Source of the DNA: Streptomyces sp. NBC_01241
Lineage (GTDB): Bacteria > Actinomycetota > Actinomycetes > Streptomycetales > Streptomycetaceae
Length of the DNA stretch: 64,000 nt
Direction: 5' to 3'
NCBI RefSeq assembly: GCF_041435435.1
Contig: NZ_CP108494.1
Span: forward strand, 1,736,001-1,800,000
The position numbers and the translations under genes were made by a program. Within the stretch, counting starts at the first letter, position 1. The number at the start of each line of letters is the position of its first letter. This document shows positions 53,652 through 61,959 of this stretch, piece by piece. The notes under the pieces are model-generated. The model was not told the origin of the DNA, did not search any database, and saw only the letters and a program-made list of their open reading frames with translations.

Positions 53652-54311
53652 TTACCTACGCCCGGTGAAACGCCTGGCGTCTTCCAGATGGGCGGTCAGC
53701 CGCGCCTGGATCCGCACCGTCGCCTCGTCCAGCGCCTTCCGCGTCCGCCGCCCACTTCGGTCGCCCGCCTCGAAGGCGTCGCCGAAGACGACATCGACCC
53801 GGCTGCGCAACGGCGGCAGTGCCGATACCAGCCGTCCGCGGCGCTCGGTGCTTCCCAGTACGGCCACGGGCACGATCGGCGCCCCGCTGCGTACGGCGAA
53901 ATACGCGAGCCCGGCACGCAGGGAGGCGAAGTCGCCCTCGCCCCTGGTGCCCTCGGGGAAGATCCCGAGCACCCCGCCGTTCTCCAGCACGCCGAGGGCG
54001 TCGGTGATGGCGGTGCGGTCGACGGTCGTACGGTCCACCTTCAGCTGCCCGATTCCGCGCAGGAACGGGTCGAGCGGGCCGACGAACGCCTCTTTCTTGA
54101 TCAGGAAGTGGACCGGCCGGGGCGCGGTGCCCATCAGCATCGGACCGTCGATGTTGTGGGAGTGGTTCACCGCGAGTATGACGGGTCCGGAGGCGGGAAC
54201 CCGCCAAGCACCGAGGACGCGGGGCTTCCACAGCCCGTACATCAGGCCGATCCCGATCCCGCGACCGACCGCCGCACCGCGCAGCGAGGACGAGCCCGTG
54301 GCACGGGTCAC
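53652..54311 (-). CDS. 1-acyl-sn-glycerol-3-phosphate acyltransferase-like protein (PlsC family)
   Basis: The 219-residue acyltransferase has the motifs NHSHNIDGPML (HX4D catalytic motif) and GIFPEGTRGEG (EGTR), and PIVPVAVLG. The N terminus is hydrophobic, so it probably binds the membrane and acylates lysophosphatidate or similar lipids. GTG 54311 overlaps the cmk stop (GTGA). This lysophospholipid acyltransferase next to cmk is the usual actinobacterial order. It precedes der with a 63-nt gap. Confidence 0.9.
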   Translation of the reverse strand: MTRATGSSSLRGAAVGRGIGIGLMYGLWKPRVLGAWRVPASGPVILAVNHSHNIDGPMLMGTAPRPVHFLIKKEAFVGPLDPFLRGIGQLKVDRTTVDRTAITDALGVLENGGVLGIFPEGTRGEGDFASLRAGLAYFAVRSGAPIVPVAVLGSTERRGRLVSALPPLRSRVDVVFGDAFEAGDRSGRRTRKALDEATVRIQARLTAHLEDARRFTGRR

Positions 54312-55012
54312 TTCACGGCCCGCTTCTCCTCGACGAGGGTGACGACGCACTCGATGACCTGCTGGAGGGTCAACTCGGTGGTGTCCACCTCGACGGCATC
54401 GTCCGCCTTGGCCAGCGGGGAGGTCTTGCGGCCGGAGTCGGCCGCGTCCCGCTTGATCAGCGCCTTTTGGGTGGCGGCGACGTCGGAGCCCTTGACCTCC
54501 CCGCTGCGGCGGGCGGCACGCGCCTCCGGCGATGCGGTGAGGAAGATCTTCAGGTCGGCGCCGGGCAGCACCGTAGTGCCGATGTCGCGGCCCTCGACCA
54601 CTATGCCCCGGTCGGCCGCGGCGGCGATGGTGCGCTGCAGCTCGGTGATCCGGGTGCGCACCTCGGGAACCGCGCTGACGGCGCTGACCTTGGAGGTGAC
54701 CTCCTGGGTGCGGATCGGGCCCGAGGCGTCCTCGCCGTCGACGGTGATCGTCGGGGCGGCCGGGTCCGTACCGGAGACGATGACGGGCTTCGCGGCGGCG
54801 GTCGCCACCTCCATCGCGTCCTGCACGTCGATACCGTTGTTCAGCATCCACCAGGTGATCGCCCGGTACTGGGCGCCGGTGTCCAGGTAGCTCAGGCCGA
54901 GCTGGGCGGCGACGGCCTTGGACGTGCTCGACTTGCCGGTGCCGGAGGGCCCGTCGATGGCGACGATCACTGCGGCCGGAGCCGTCCGGGTGGCGGCGCT
55001 TGCGGTTTCCAC
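54308..55012 (-). CDS. cmk: Cytidylate kinase
   Basis: The 234-residue kinase transfers phosphate from ATP to CMP/dCMP. Motifs are AIDGPSGTGKSSTSKAVA (Walker A), YLDTGAQYRAITWW, VEGRDIGTTVLPGADLKIFLTASPEARAARR, and the LID RDAADSGRKTSPLAKADDAVEVD. The start is uncertain: GTG 55012 (VETASAA) is 11 nt after AGGAAGG, and GTG 55024 is an alternative 4 codons upstream. It is upstream of and coupled to the plsC-like gene. Pyrimidine nucleotide metabolism. Confidence 0.95.
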   Translation of the reverse strand: METASAATRTAPAAVIVAIDGPSGTGKSSTSKAVAAQLGLSYLDTGAQYRAITWWMLNNGIDVQDAMEVATAAAKPVIVSGTDPAAPTITVDGEDASGPIRTQEVTSKVSAVSAVPEVRTRITELQRTIAAAADRGIVVEGRDIGTTVLPGADLKIFLTASPEARAARRSGEVKGSDVAATQKALIKRDAADSGRKTSPLAKADDAVEVDTTELTLQQVIECVVTLVEEKRAVK

Positions 55013-55148
55013 GGTGGTGGACACCTTCCTGGTACACGGGGTGGGCGGGACGGGGACGCGCGAACCCGCCCCGCACAAGGTTACCGAGTGTCGGCGCGGT
55101 CCTCTGCACCCCTGTGGACAACCGCCTCCCGGTCCCGCCGCCCCGCGC

Positions 55149-56234
55149 CTACTGGCGTATCGACCAGCCCCGCTCGCGCAGTGCCGTGCGCAGCTCGGCG
55201 GCCGCGCTCGGCTCGACCATGAGCTGGACCAGGCCCGCCTGCTGCCCGGTGGCGTGCTCGATGCGGACGTCCTCGACGTTGACTCCGGCCCGGCCGGCGT
55301 CGGCGAAGATCCCGGCCAGTTCGCCCGGCCGGTCGCTGATGAGTACGGACACGATCTCGTACGAGGCGGGGGCCGTCCCGTGTTTGCCGGGGACCCGGAC
55401 CCGGCCCGCGTTGCCGCGGCGCAGCACGTCCTCAATACCCTCGGTGCCCGCGCGGCGCTTGTCGTCGTCGCCGGACTGCAGACCGCGCAGCGCGCGTACC
55501 GTCTCGTCCAGATCGGCTGCGACCCCGGCCAGCACGTCCGCGACCGGGCCGGGGTTGGCGGAGAGGATCTCCACCCACATCCGGGGGTCGGAGGCGGCGA
55601 TCCGGGTCACGTCCCTGATGCCCTGGCCGCAGAGGCGTACGGCGGTCTCGTCGGCCTCCTCCAGCCGGGCGGCGACCATCGACGAGATCAGCTGCGGGGT
55701 GTGGGAAACGAGAGCGACGGCCCGGTCGTGGGCGTCGGCGTCCATGACGACCGGGACGGCGCGGCAGAGCGCGACCAGTTCCAGGGCGAGGTTGAGGACC
55801 TCGGTGTCGGTGTCACGGGTCGGAGTGAGGACCCAGGGGCGGCCCTCGAAGAGATCCGCGGTGGCGGCGAGGGGGCCGGACCGCTCCTTGCCGGCCATCG
55901 GGTGCGTACCGATGTACGGGCCGAGGTCGATGCCACGGGCTTCCAGTTCGCGGCGCGGGCCGCCCTTGACGCTGGCGACGTCGAGGTAGCCGCGGGCGAC
56001 ACCGTCCCGCATGGCGGTGGCCAGGACCGAGGCGACATGGGCGGGCGGCACGGCGATGATCGCCAGATCGACGGGGCCCTCGGGCGCCTCGTCCGTACCG
56101 GCGCCGAGCGCCGCCGCGGTGCGGGCCGAATCGGGGTCGTGGTCGGCGAGGTGGACCTGGATGCCGCGCCCGGCGAGGGCGAGGGCCGCGGAGGTGCCGA
56201 CGAGGCCCGTTCCGATGACGAGGGCGGTTCTCAC
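55149..56234 (-). CDS. tyrA: Prephenate dehydrogenase with ACT domain
   Basis: The 361-residue enzyme oxidises prephenate toward tyrosine. The NAD-binding N terminus is TALVIGTGLVGTSAALALAGRG. The catalytic part includes GTHPMAGKERSGPLAA (His of the active site), and the C-terminal ACT domain is SVLISDRPGELAGIFADAGRAGVNVEDV, likely tyrosine-sensing. The GTG at 56234 overlaps the chorismate mutase stop by 4 nt, so the two steps of the pathway are made together. Confidence 0.95.
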   Translation of the reverse strand: MRTALVIGTGLVGTSAALALAGRGIQVHLADHDPDSARTAAALGAGTDEAPEGPVDLAIIAVPPAHVASVLATAMRDGVARGYLDVASVKGGPRRELEARGIDLGPYIGTHPMAGKERSGPLAATADLFEGRPWVLTPTRDTDTEVLNLALELVALCRAVPVVMDADAHDRAVALVSHTPQLISSMVAARLEEADETAVRLCGQGIRDVTRIAASDPRMWVEILSANPGPVADVLAGVAADLDETVRALRGLQSGDDDKRRAGTEGIEDVLRRGNAGRVRVPGKHGTAPASYEIVSVLISDRPGELAGIFADAGRAGVNVEDVRIEHATGQQAGLVQLMVEPSAAAELRTALRERGWSIRQ

Positions 56235-56593
56235 TGGGCGATGTCCTTGCGGAGGGCGGCGGTGGCACCGAGGTACACGTGCGCGATCTCGGACTTGGGA
56301 AGGTACGTCTCGACGTGCGCGAGGATCCGTACCACGCGGGGCATGGCACCCACGATGTCCAGTTCCTGGGCGCAGATCAGTGGTACGTCGACGATACCGA
56401 GCCCGCGCGCCGCGGCGGCCGGGAAGTCGCTGTGCAGATCGGGAGTGGCCGTGAACCAGATGCTGATCAGGTCGTCCGCGACGAGGCTGTTGCGCTCCAG
56501 GACGGCGGTGAGCAGGGCACTGACCCGCTCGGCCATGTGTCCGGCCTCGTCCTGCTCCAGTTGGACGGCTCCACGGACCGCTCGTACCGCCAC
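56231..56593 (-). CDS. aroH: Chorismate mutase, AroH class
   Basis: The 120-residue protein is the trimeric AroH-type mutase: VRAVRGAVQLEQDEAGHM (active-site Arg), LISIWFTATPDLHSDFPAAAAR, CAQELDIVGAMPRVVRILAHVET, HVYLGATAALRKD. It rearranges chorismate to prephenate, which the next gene uses. GTG 56593 has GAGG 8 nt upstream. It is coupled to tyrA (4-nt overlap). Confidence 0.94.
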   Translation of the reverse strand: MAVRAVRGAVQLEQDEAGHMAERVSALLTAVLERNSLVADDLISIWFTATPDLHSDFPAAAARGLGIVDVPLICAQELDIVGAMPRVVRILAHVETYLPKSEIAHVYLGATAALRKDIAQ

Positions 56594-56851
56594 GTCGTGC
56601 TCCTCGCTTCTTCGTACGTGTCGCGCCTGCTGTCCGCCTGCGTGATCTTTCTGCACGGTCAGCCTAGAGGGGCGGCGCGACGGGCGGCCGGGGCGCTCTC
56701 CCAGTGAGACGGGGCGGGACGAGGCGGTGAGGCGGGAGAAGGGCGGCGGCCGGAGGGTTCCGCCGTGGTGGCGAAGACCTTCCGGCCGGGCGAGGTGTCC
56801 CGGGCGGCCTTCTGTACGTGACCGGTTCCTCCGGCCGCCCGCCCTCTGGGC

Positions 56852-57301
56852 TCAGAGCTGCTGTTCCCGGACCAGTTCCTCGAGCGAGCGGCCCTCCGGG
56901 ACCTCTCCCGTCGGAGTCAGCCTGTCGACCGCCGTCGGAAGCGAACGGGCGATCACGTCGGCCGCCCGTTCCGTGGAGACCCCGGTCTCCCGGGCGACCC
57001 TCTTCAGGGTCTCGTCCGGCAGCGCCTCGGCGATCTGGGCGCCGCTGACCGCATGGTTCGCACCGGTCCCGACCCAGGACTGCGCCTGGTCGACGAGGCC
57101 GGACCTGGTGAGCATCCCGATCAGCCCTTCGAGCGCGTTGGCACTGCCGCCCGACCCGCCCTGGCCGCCGCCCAGCGCACCCAGCAACGAGCCGAGGATG
57201 TTCCCGGCGCCACCAGCACCACCGGAGGCGCCGGAGGCACCGCCGCCCTGGCCGCCGCCCAGCAAACCGCCCAGCAGGCTACCGAGGTCGTTTCCCGCCA
57301 T
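56852..57301 (-). CDS. DUF937 (YidB-like) protein
   Basis: The protein has 149 residues. A Gly/Ala/Leu-rich N-terminal half (SLLGGLLGGGQGGGASGASG, LGALGGGQGGSGGS) precedes a helical DUF937 domain (EGLIGMLTRSGLVDQAQSWVGTGANHAVSGAQIAEAL, then RVARETGVSTERAADVIARSLP). The family is widespread and of unknown function. ATG 57301 has AAAGG 8 nt upstream. The gene is divergent from the nucleotidyltransferase gene. Confidence 0.88.
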   Translation of the reverse strand: MAGNDLGSLLGGLLGGGQGGGASGASGGAGGAGNILGSLLGALGGGQGGSGGSANALEGLIGMLTRSGLVDQAQSWVGTGANHAVSGAQIAEALPDETLKRVARETGVSTERAADVIARSLPTAVDRLTPTGEVPEGRSLEELVREQQL

Positions 57302-57403
57302 GGTCACGCCTTTCCAGAGGAGGTGATTTATCGACAATGTCGATCAGATCCCGGGCTTCTGCCACTTGAACCGCGGGCGCTTCGCTCACGTACCCTCGCC
57401 GGC

Positions 57404-58093
57404 ATGATCACCCCTGCGCCAGAGGCCCTCGTACGCGATCACACGGTCTACGCCTGTGTGATGGGCTCACGCGCCTTCGGGCTCGCCACGGACGGCAGCG
57501 ACACGGACCGGCGCGGTGTCTTCCTCGCGCCGACCCCGCTGTTCTGGGGGTTCGAAAAGCCGCCCACGCATGTCGAGGGCCCGGCGCAGGAGCAGTTCTC
57601 CTGGGAGCTGGAGCGCTTCTGCGTGCTGGCCCTGCGTGCCAACCCCAATGTGCTGGAGTGCCTGCACTCAGCGCTGGTGGAACACGTCGACGCCGTGGGC
57701 CGCGAACTCCTGTCCCTGCGCGGGGCGTTCCTGTCCCGGCTGGCCCATCAGACGTTCGTCCGCTACGCGTCGGGCCAGCGCAGGAAGCTGGAGGCGGACG
57801 TCCGGCAGTACGGGGCGCCGCGCTGGAAGCACGCCATGCATCTGCTGCGGCTGCTGGCCAGTGCCCGGGATCTGCTGCGTACGGGCGAGCTCACGATCGA
57901 GGTGGGCGCGGCCCGGGAGGAGCTGCTGGCGGTGAAGCGCGGCGAGGTCCCGTGGGCCGAGGTCGAACGCCGCATGACCCGCCTGGCCGAGGAGAACGAC
58001 GCGGCGGTCACCGCCTCACCACTGCCGGCCGGACCGGACCGGGCCCGGGTGGAGGACTTCCTGGTCCGCACCCGCCGGGCGTCCGCGTCGTAA
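57404..58093 (+). CDS. Pol-beta-type nucleotidyltransferase (RlaP-like)
   Basis: The 229-residue protein has the nucleotidyltransferase signature CVMGSRAFGLATDGSDTDRRGVFL (GS...SDTD, metal-binding Asp). A helical region follows (WELERFCVLALRANPNVLECLHSALVE, KHAMHLLRLLASARDLLRTGEL). It resembles the RlaP family of predicted nucleotidyltransferases associated with RNA or RNA ligase systems. No RNA ligase gene is adjacent, so the substrate is unknown. ATG 57404 precedes the domain; the ribosome site is weak. Confidence 0.8.
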   Translation: MITPAPEALVRDHTVYACVMGSRAFGLATDGSDTDRRGVFLAPTPLFWGFEKPPTHVEGPAQEQFSWELERFCVLALRANPNVLECLHSALVEHVDAVGRELLSLRGAFLSRLAHQTFVRYASGQRRKLEADVRQYGAPRWKHAMHLLRLLASARDLLRTGELTIEVGAAREELLAVKRGEVPWAEVERRMTRLAEENDAAVTASPLPAGPDRARVEDFLVRTRRASAS

Positions 58094-58254
58094 TCCGACC
58101 AGGGGCGAACGCCCGGGGTGGGCGGCGGGCGGGGCCCGCTCGGCCGTCACCCCGGAATCGGCAGGGCACCCCCGTTCGTACGGCGAACCGGTCGTCCACG
58201 GCATCCGCGCCCCTGGACGGAAATTCGTCCGCATCGATCATTCGTCCGCACGGA

Positions 58255-59277
58255 TCAAGAGTCCCAGAGCGCCCCCAGCGACAGCAGGTCGCTCCGGTAC
58301 TCGATCCGCTCCGACCACTCCTTGGGCCAGGCCCCCGCCCCCAGATGCGCCCCGGCGAGCGCGCCGGTCAGGCAGCCGAGGGAGTCCGAGTCGCCCCGGG
58401 TGCAGGCGGCCCGGCGCAGGGCCGTGACGGGTTCTTCGGGGAAGAGCAGGAAGCAGTGCAGGGCCGTGGCCAGGGCCTCCTCGGCGATCCAGCCGTCGCC
58501 GGTCGTCTCGCAGGGATCGGTCTCCGGGGACGGGGCGCGCAGGGCGTCCTGGACGCGGGCCAGCGCGGTGAGGCATTCCTCCCAGCCGCGCCGGATGTAC
58601 AGCTCCGGCGAGGAGTCGCCCGCGTACCGCCAGAGGTCGCCGAGCCAGCGCGTGAGATAGCGGCTGCTGTTCTCGTACGCGTAGCTGCGCAGCTGCCCGA
58701 TCAGGCCCATCGGCTCCGCGCCCTGCGCCAGCAGGTACACCGCGCGGGCCATCAGGTCGGACGCGGCGAGCGCGGTCGGATGTCCGTGGGTGAGGGCCGC
58801 CTGCAGCTGGGCGGCGCCGGAGCGCTGTTCGTCGCTCAGCCCCGGCACGAGCCCGACCGGCGCGACCCGCATGTTGGCGCCGCAGCCCTTGGAGCCGGTC
58901 TGGCTGGCCTCCTGCCAGAGCCGGTCGCTGTCGAGCAGGCGGCAGGCGGTCATGCAGGTGCGGCCGGGGGCACGGTTGTTGTCGGGCGAGTGGTACCAGT
59001 CGACGAACTCCTCGCGGACCGGGCGGGCCAGCCTGAGCGGGGTGAGCAGCCCGCGGTCCATGGCGGTGCGGATGCCCCGCCCCAGGGCCAGCGTCATCTG
59101 GGTGTCGTCGGTGACGATCGCCGGCTTCGGCAGCCGCATCCGGCGCCACGGCCCGCACTTGGCAAGGATCGAGGGCACGTTGTTGAACTCGGTCGGGAAG
59201 CCCAGTGCATCGCCGAGCGCGAGCCCGGTCAGTGCGCCGGTGGCGGCCTGTTTGGTGATGGTCCTGGTCACGATCAC
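58255..59277 (-). CDS. ADP-ribosylglycohydrolase family protein
   Basis: The 340-residue enzyme resembles DraG-type hydrolases: QAATGALTGLALGDALGFPTEF, VTDDTQMTLALGRGI (metal-binding DDT), GSKGCGANMRVAPVGLV, and TRGDSDSLGCLTGALAGAHLGA (GDxDS). It should remove ADP-ribose from proteins or small molecules, or act on an ADP-ribose-like substrate. GTG 59277 overlaps the Nudix-regulator stop by 4 nt and has GGAAGGAAG 6 nt upstream, so it belongs to the NAD salvage operon. Confidence 0.9.
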   Translation of the reverse strand: MIVTRTITKQAATGALTGLALGDALGFPTEFNNVPSILAKCGPWRRMRLPKPAIVTDDTQMTLALGRGIRTAMDRGLLTPLRLARPVREEFVDWYHSPDNNRAPGRTCMTACRLLDSDRLWQEASQTGSKGCGANMRVAPVGLVPGLSDEQRSGAAQLQAALTHGHPTALAASDLMARAVYLLAQGAEPMGLIGQLRSYAYENSSRYLTRWLGDLWRYAGDSSPELYIRRGWEECLTALARVQDALRAPSPETDPCETTGDGWIAEEALATALHCFLLFPEEPVTALRRAACTRGDSDSLGCLTGALAGAHLGAGAWPKEWSERIEYRSDLLSLGALWDS

Positions 59278-60008
59278 GTGGTTCTTCCTTCCGGTCTCAG
59301 GAGTGGAGGGTGCAGGGCGGTAGCGGCACCCGCCCGGTAGAGAGCGGCCGGCTTTCCCCGTCCGCCGGTAAGGCGCGGCGATCCCTCCACGGCCTGGACG
59401 AAGCCGGGCGTGGTGAGGACCTTGCGCCGGAAGTTGGGCCGGTCCAGGTCGACGCCCCAGACCGTCTCGTAGACCCGCTGGAGCTCCCCCAGGGTGAATT
59501 CGGGCGGGCAGAAGGCGGTGGCCAGGCAGCTGTATTCGAGCCTGGCGCCGATGCGGTGGTGCGCGTCGGCCAGGATGCGGTCGTGGTCGAAGGCGAGCGG
59601 GCCGAGGCTTTCGGCGTCCCACCACCGGGCGTTGGCGGCGTCGCCGCCGCCTCGCGGTTCGGGCAGGTCGGGGACGAGTGCGGCGAAGGCGACGGAGACG
59701 ACCCGCATCCTCGGGTCGCGGTCCGGGTCGCTGTAGGTGCGCAGTTGTTCCAGGTGGAACGCGGACACGGCGCCCTCGGTCAGGCCGGTCTCCTCGCCGA
59801 GCTCCCGCCGGGCGGCTTCCTCGGCGGACTCACGGGACTGGACGAAGCCGCCGGGCAGTGCCCACTGGCCCTTGTACGGGTCCTCGCCCCGCTCGACGAG
59901 CAGAACGTTCAGCCGGGTTTCGCGGACCGTGAAGACGGCGAGGTCGACGGTGACCGCGAAGGGTTCGAAGGCGTACGGGTCGTAGCCCGCGGGAACGTCG
60001 GCACTCAT
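59274..60008 (-). CDS. nrtR: NrtR-type Nudix-domain transcriptional regulator
   Basis: The protein has 244 residues. An N-terminal Nudix domain (VLLVERGEDPYKGQWALPGGFVQSRESAEEAARRELGEETGL; the Nudix box is nearly complete) is joined to a C-terminal winged HTH (LGELQRVYETVWGVDLDRPNFRRKVL). This is the NrtR layout, in which a Nudix domain senses ADP-ribose or related metabolites and represses NAD synthesis genes. It is the third gene of the pnuC-nadR operon. A perfect palindrome just upstream of pnuC is the likely operator. Confidence 0.88.
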   Translation of the reverse strand: MSADVPAGYDPYAFEPFAVTVDLAVFTVRETRLNVLLVERGEDPYKGQWALPGGFVQSRESAEEAARRELGEETGLTEGAVSAFHLEQLRTYSDPDRDPRMRVVSVAFAALVPDLPEPRGGGDAANARWWDAESLGPLAFDHDRILADAHHRIGARLEYSCLATAFCPPEFTLGELQRVYETVWGVDLDRPNFRRKVLTTPGFVQAVEGSPRLTGGRGKPAALYRAGAATALHPPLLRPEGRTT

Positions 60009-61114
60009 CGGTGCTCCGGGAGGGGCGCGGCGAAGTTCCAGCCGGCGGCGAGCAGGGTGTCGACGGCGCCGACCGCGGTGGCCAGGCGTTCTTCGTGGGT
60101 TCCGGTGAGTTCGATGAACCGCCTGCCGGTACGGGTGAGTTCGGCGCGGAAACGGTCGGTCATCCAGGGCCGCAGCTCCTCGCCGTCGCGCAGCCCGTCG
60201 TCCTCGAAGGCGACGCCCTCGTGGTCGGTGAGCAGCCACAGGTGGTGGGCGACGCGGTCGGCGGTCTCCTCGACGAGCGGGTTGCGGCCGCCGATGTACC
60301 GCTCGTGCCAGACGGTGGTGGCGAAGGAGTCGGTGTCGCAGAAGAGCACCGGTGACCCGGTGCGCGCGGCCGCCTCCTCCTTGGCGTTCTGCGCCTCGGC
60401 GATCAACGGGAAGTCCTCGGTGGTGAAGGCGACGTCCTCCCACTGCGCCCCGGGCCACCGGGCGCGCAGCTCGGCCAGCTTCTGTTCGCTGAACTCCCGC
60501 CCGTACTCGGCGACGTAGCGGGTCTGCGCCCAGACGCCGCCGCGCCGCCGGTAGTGGTCGGCGAGGGCGAGGGCCATCGTCGTGGTCCCGGTGGATTCCG
60601 CGCCGAGGACGACGATCCGGCGGCTGAGCGCGGCCCGTACGGGCGGTTCGAGGAAGTCCCAGCAGCCGACCGGGTCCTTGCGGACGGCGGTTCCGGAGAC
60701 CGGGAAGACCGTGCGGTCGGGGTCGACGCAGACGGATTCGGCGCCGAACCGGCACGCCAGTTCGTCCCCGTACGACTCCGAGGTGAAGACGGCGTCCACC
60801 GGCTCGGGCACGGCCCCGGTGAAGACGGCCATGTGGGCGTCCCAGATGGCCGGGTCGTGGAGATCCATGCGGATGTCGTCGACGGCGCCCACGACCCGTA
60901 CGTCCGGATGCACCTCCCGCATCCACGCCACCCGTTCGTCGAGCGGCACGGACTCGACGGAGGCGGCGCACACCAGGACCGTCAGCCGCTCGCACCGGTC
61001 CTGCGCGGTGCGGACGAGGTGGTGGTGACCGGCGTGGGGCGGGTAGAACTTGCCGAGGACGAGCCCGTGCGCGAAGCGCTTCACGCCGCTGCCCCGTGGA
61101 GACCGACCAGTCAC
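60005..61114 (-). CDS. nadR: NadR-like nicotinamide-nucleotide adenylyltransferase / ribosylnicotinamide kinase
   Basis: The protein has 369 residues. An N-terminal nucleotidyltransferase domain has the HxGH-type motif LVLGKFYPPHAGHHHLVRTA and VSGTAVRKDP (ISxxxR-like). A C-terminal kinase-like domain contains VVLGAESTGTTTMALALADHY and CDTDSFATTVWHERYIGG. The P-loop has Thr where most have Lys (GAESTGTT). I am unsure whether this is normal in actinobacterial NadR. It would convert nicotinamide riboside to NMN and NMN to NAD. GTG 61114 overlaps the pnuC stop (GTGA). Confidence 0.85.
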   Translation of the reverse strand: MTGRSPRGSGVKRFAHGLVLGKFYPPHAGHHHLVRTAQDRCERLTVLVCAASVESVPLDERVAWMREVHPDVRVVGAVDDIRMDLHDPAIWDAHMAVFTGAVPEPVDAVFTSESYGDELACRFGAESVCVDPDRTVFPVSGTAVRKDPVGCWDFLEPPVRAALSRRIVVLGAESTGTTTMALALADHYRRRGGVWAQTRYVAEYGREFSEQKLAELRARWPGAQWEDVAFTTEDFPLIAEAQNAKEEAAARTGSPVLFCDTDSFATTVWHERYIGGRNPLVEETADRVAHHLWLLTDHEGVAFEDDGLRDGEELRPWMTDRFRAELTRTGRRFIELTGTHEERLATAVGAVDTLLAAGWNFAAPLPEHR

Positions 61115-61806
61115 AGCGACCCCCCACGCCCGCGGCCCACGCCGACCCCGTACCCGGGTGCCGCCGCCTCCACGGGCCGGTGCCGTACGGCGAGATCGCG
61201 CCGCCAGTTGCGCAGGCCGGTCAGGCACAGCGCGAGGAAGCCGACGTACAGCAGGGAGGTCAGATACAGCTCCTTGTACGCGTACAGCGGGATGTACACC
61301 ACATCGGCGGCGATCCAGAGCCACCACGACTCGACGAGCTTCCTGCACTGCCCGTACGTCGCCGTCAGGGACAGCGCGGTCGTCAGGGCGTCCCAGAAGG
61401 GCACGGTCGAGTCGGTGGCGTGGTCCAGCAGGACGGTGAGGGCAACGGCCCCCACCACCCCTGCCGCGAGCAGCCAGGTCCATTCGGTGCGGGTGGTGCG
61501 CCGCACCGGCAGGTCCGGTGCACCTGGTCCACCCCCGTGGGTCCAGGTCCACCAGCCGTAGGCGGCAAGGGTGATGAAGACGATCTGGAGGCCGGCGTCG
61601 GCGTACAGGCCGGACTGGGTGAACAGGAGGATGAAGAAAAGGTTGTTGGCGATGCCGATCGGCCAGTTGGCGAGGTGCTGGCGGGCCACGAGCCAGACGC
61701 ACAGCGCCCCACTGCCGAAGCCGAGCACCTCGGTCCAGCTGACCGGGGTGCCGAGGACCGTCACCAGGGGTTGCTGCAGGGGATCGAGGACATCCGCGAG
61801 ACTCAC
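61111..61806 (-). CDS. pnuC: PnuC-type nicotinamide riboside transporter
   Basis: The 231-residue membrane protein has about seven predicted helices. The PnuC motifs are VSWTEVLGFGSGALCVWLVARQHLANWPIGIANNLFFI and WWLWIAADVVYIPLYAYKELYLTSLLY. It imports nicotinamide riboside, which the next gene phosphorylates and adenylates. I chose GTG 61806, 5 nt after AAGGAGG, over GTG 61827. It starts the NAD salvage operon and is directly downstream of the candidate NrtR operator. Confidence 0.92.
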   Translation of the reverse strand: MSLADVLDPLQQPLVTVLGTPVSWTEVLGFGSGALCVWLVARQHLANWPIGIANNLFFILLFTQSGLYADAGLQIVFITLAAYGWWTWTHGGGPGAPDLPVRRTTRTEWTWLLAAGVVGAVALTVLLDHATDSTVPFWDALTTALSLTATYGQCRKLVESWWLWIAADVVYIPLYAYKELYLTSLLYVGFLALCLTGLRNWRRDLAVRHRPVEAAAPGYGVGVGRGRGGSL

Positions 61807-61819
61807 TCCCGCCTCCTTA

Positions 61820-61836
61820 ATAGTCACTCTGACTAT
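61820..61836. promoter_or_regulatory. Perfect palindrome upstream of pnuC, candidate NrtR operator
   Basis: ATAGTCACTCTGACTAT has perfect 7-nt arms and a 3-nt spacer. It ends 14 nt upstream of the pnuC start, overlapping the probable -10/transcription start and close to the ribosome site AAGGAGG. As the operon encodes an NrtR-type protein, this is the natural candidate operator. The identity is inference. Confidence 0.7.
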
Positions 61837-61862
61837 AAAGGCGGAACGGGCGCAGCAAAAGA

Positions 61863-61911
61863 CCCGCGGCCGGTTCCTGTTCGAAATTCGAAAACAGGAA
61901 CCGGCCGCGGG
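61863..61911 (-). terminator. Terminator after the rluB/scp gene cluster
   Basis: A 19-bp perfect stem (61863-61881 with 61893-61911) contains CCCGCGGCCGGTTCC and its complement, with a small inner palindrome in the loop. It is located about 50 nt after the rluB-like stop in minus-strand direction and 57 nt upstream of the pnuC start. Confidence 0.9.
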
Positions 61912-61959
61912 CCGTGGAGCGGACGGAGCCGGGTTACGGAGCCGGGCTACGCAGTCGGG

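Noticed and set aside
52080..54890. A long plus-strand frame across der, plsC-like and cmk
   Set aside because: The three minus-strand genes have clear family motifs; the opposite frame has none.
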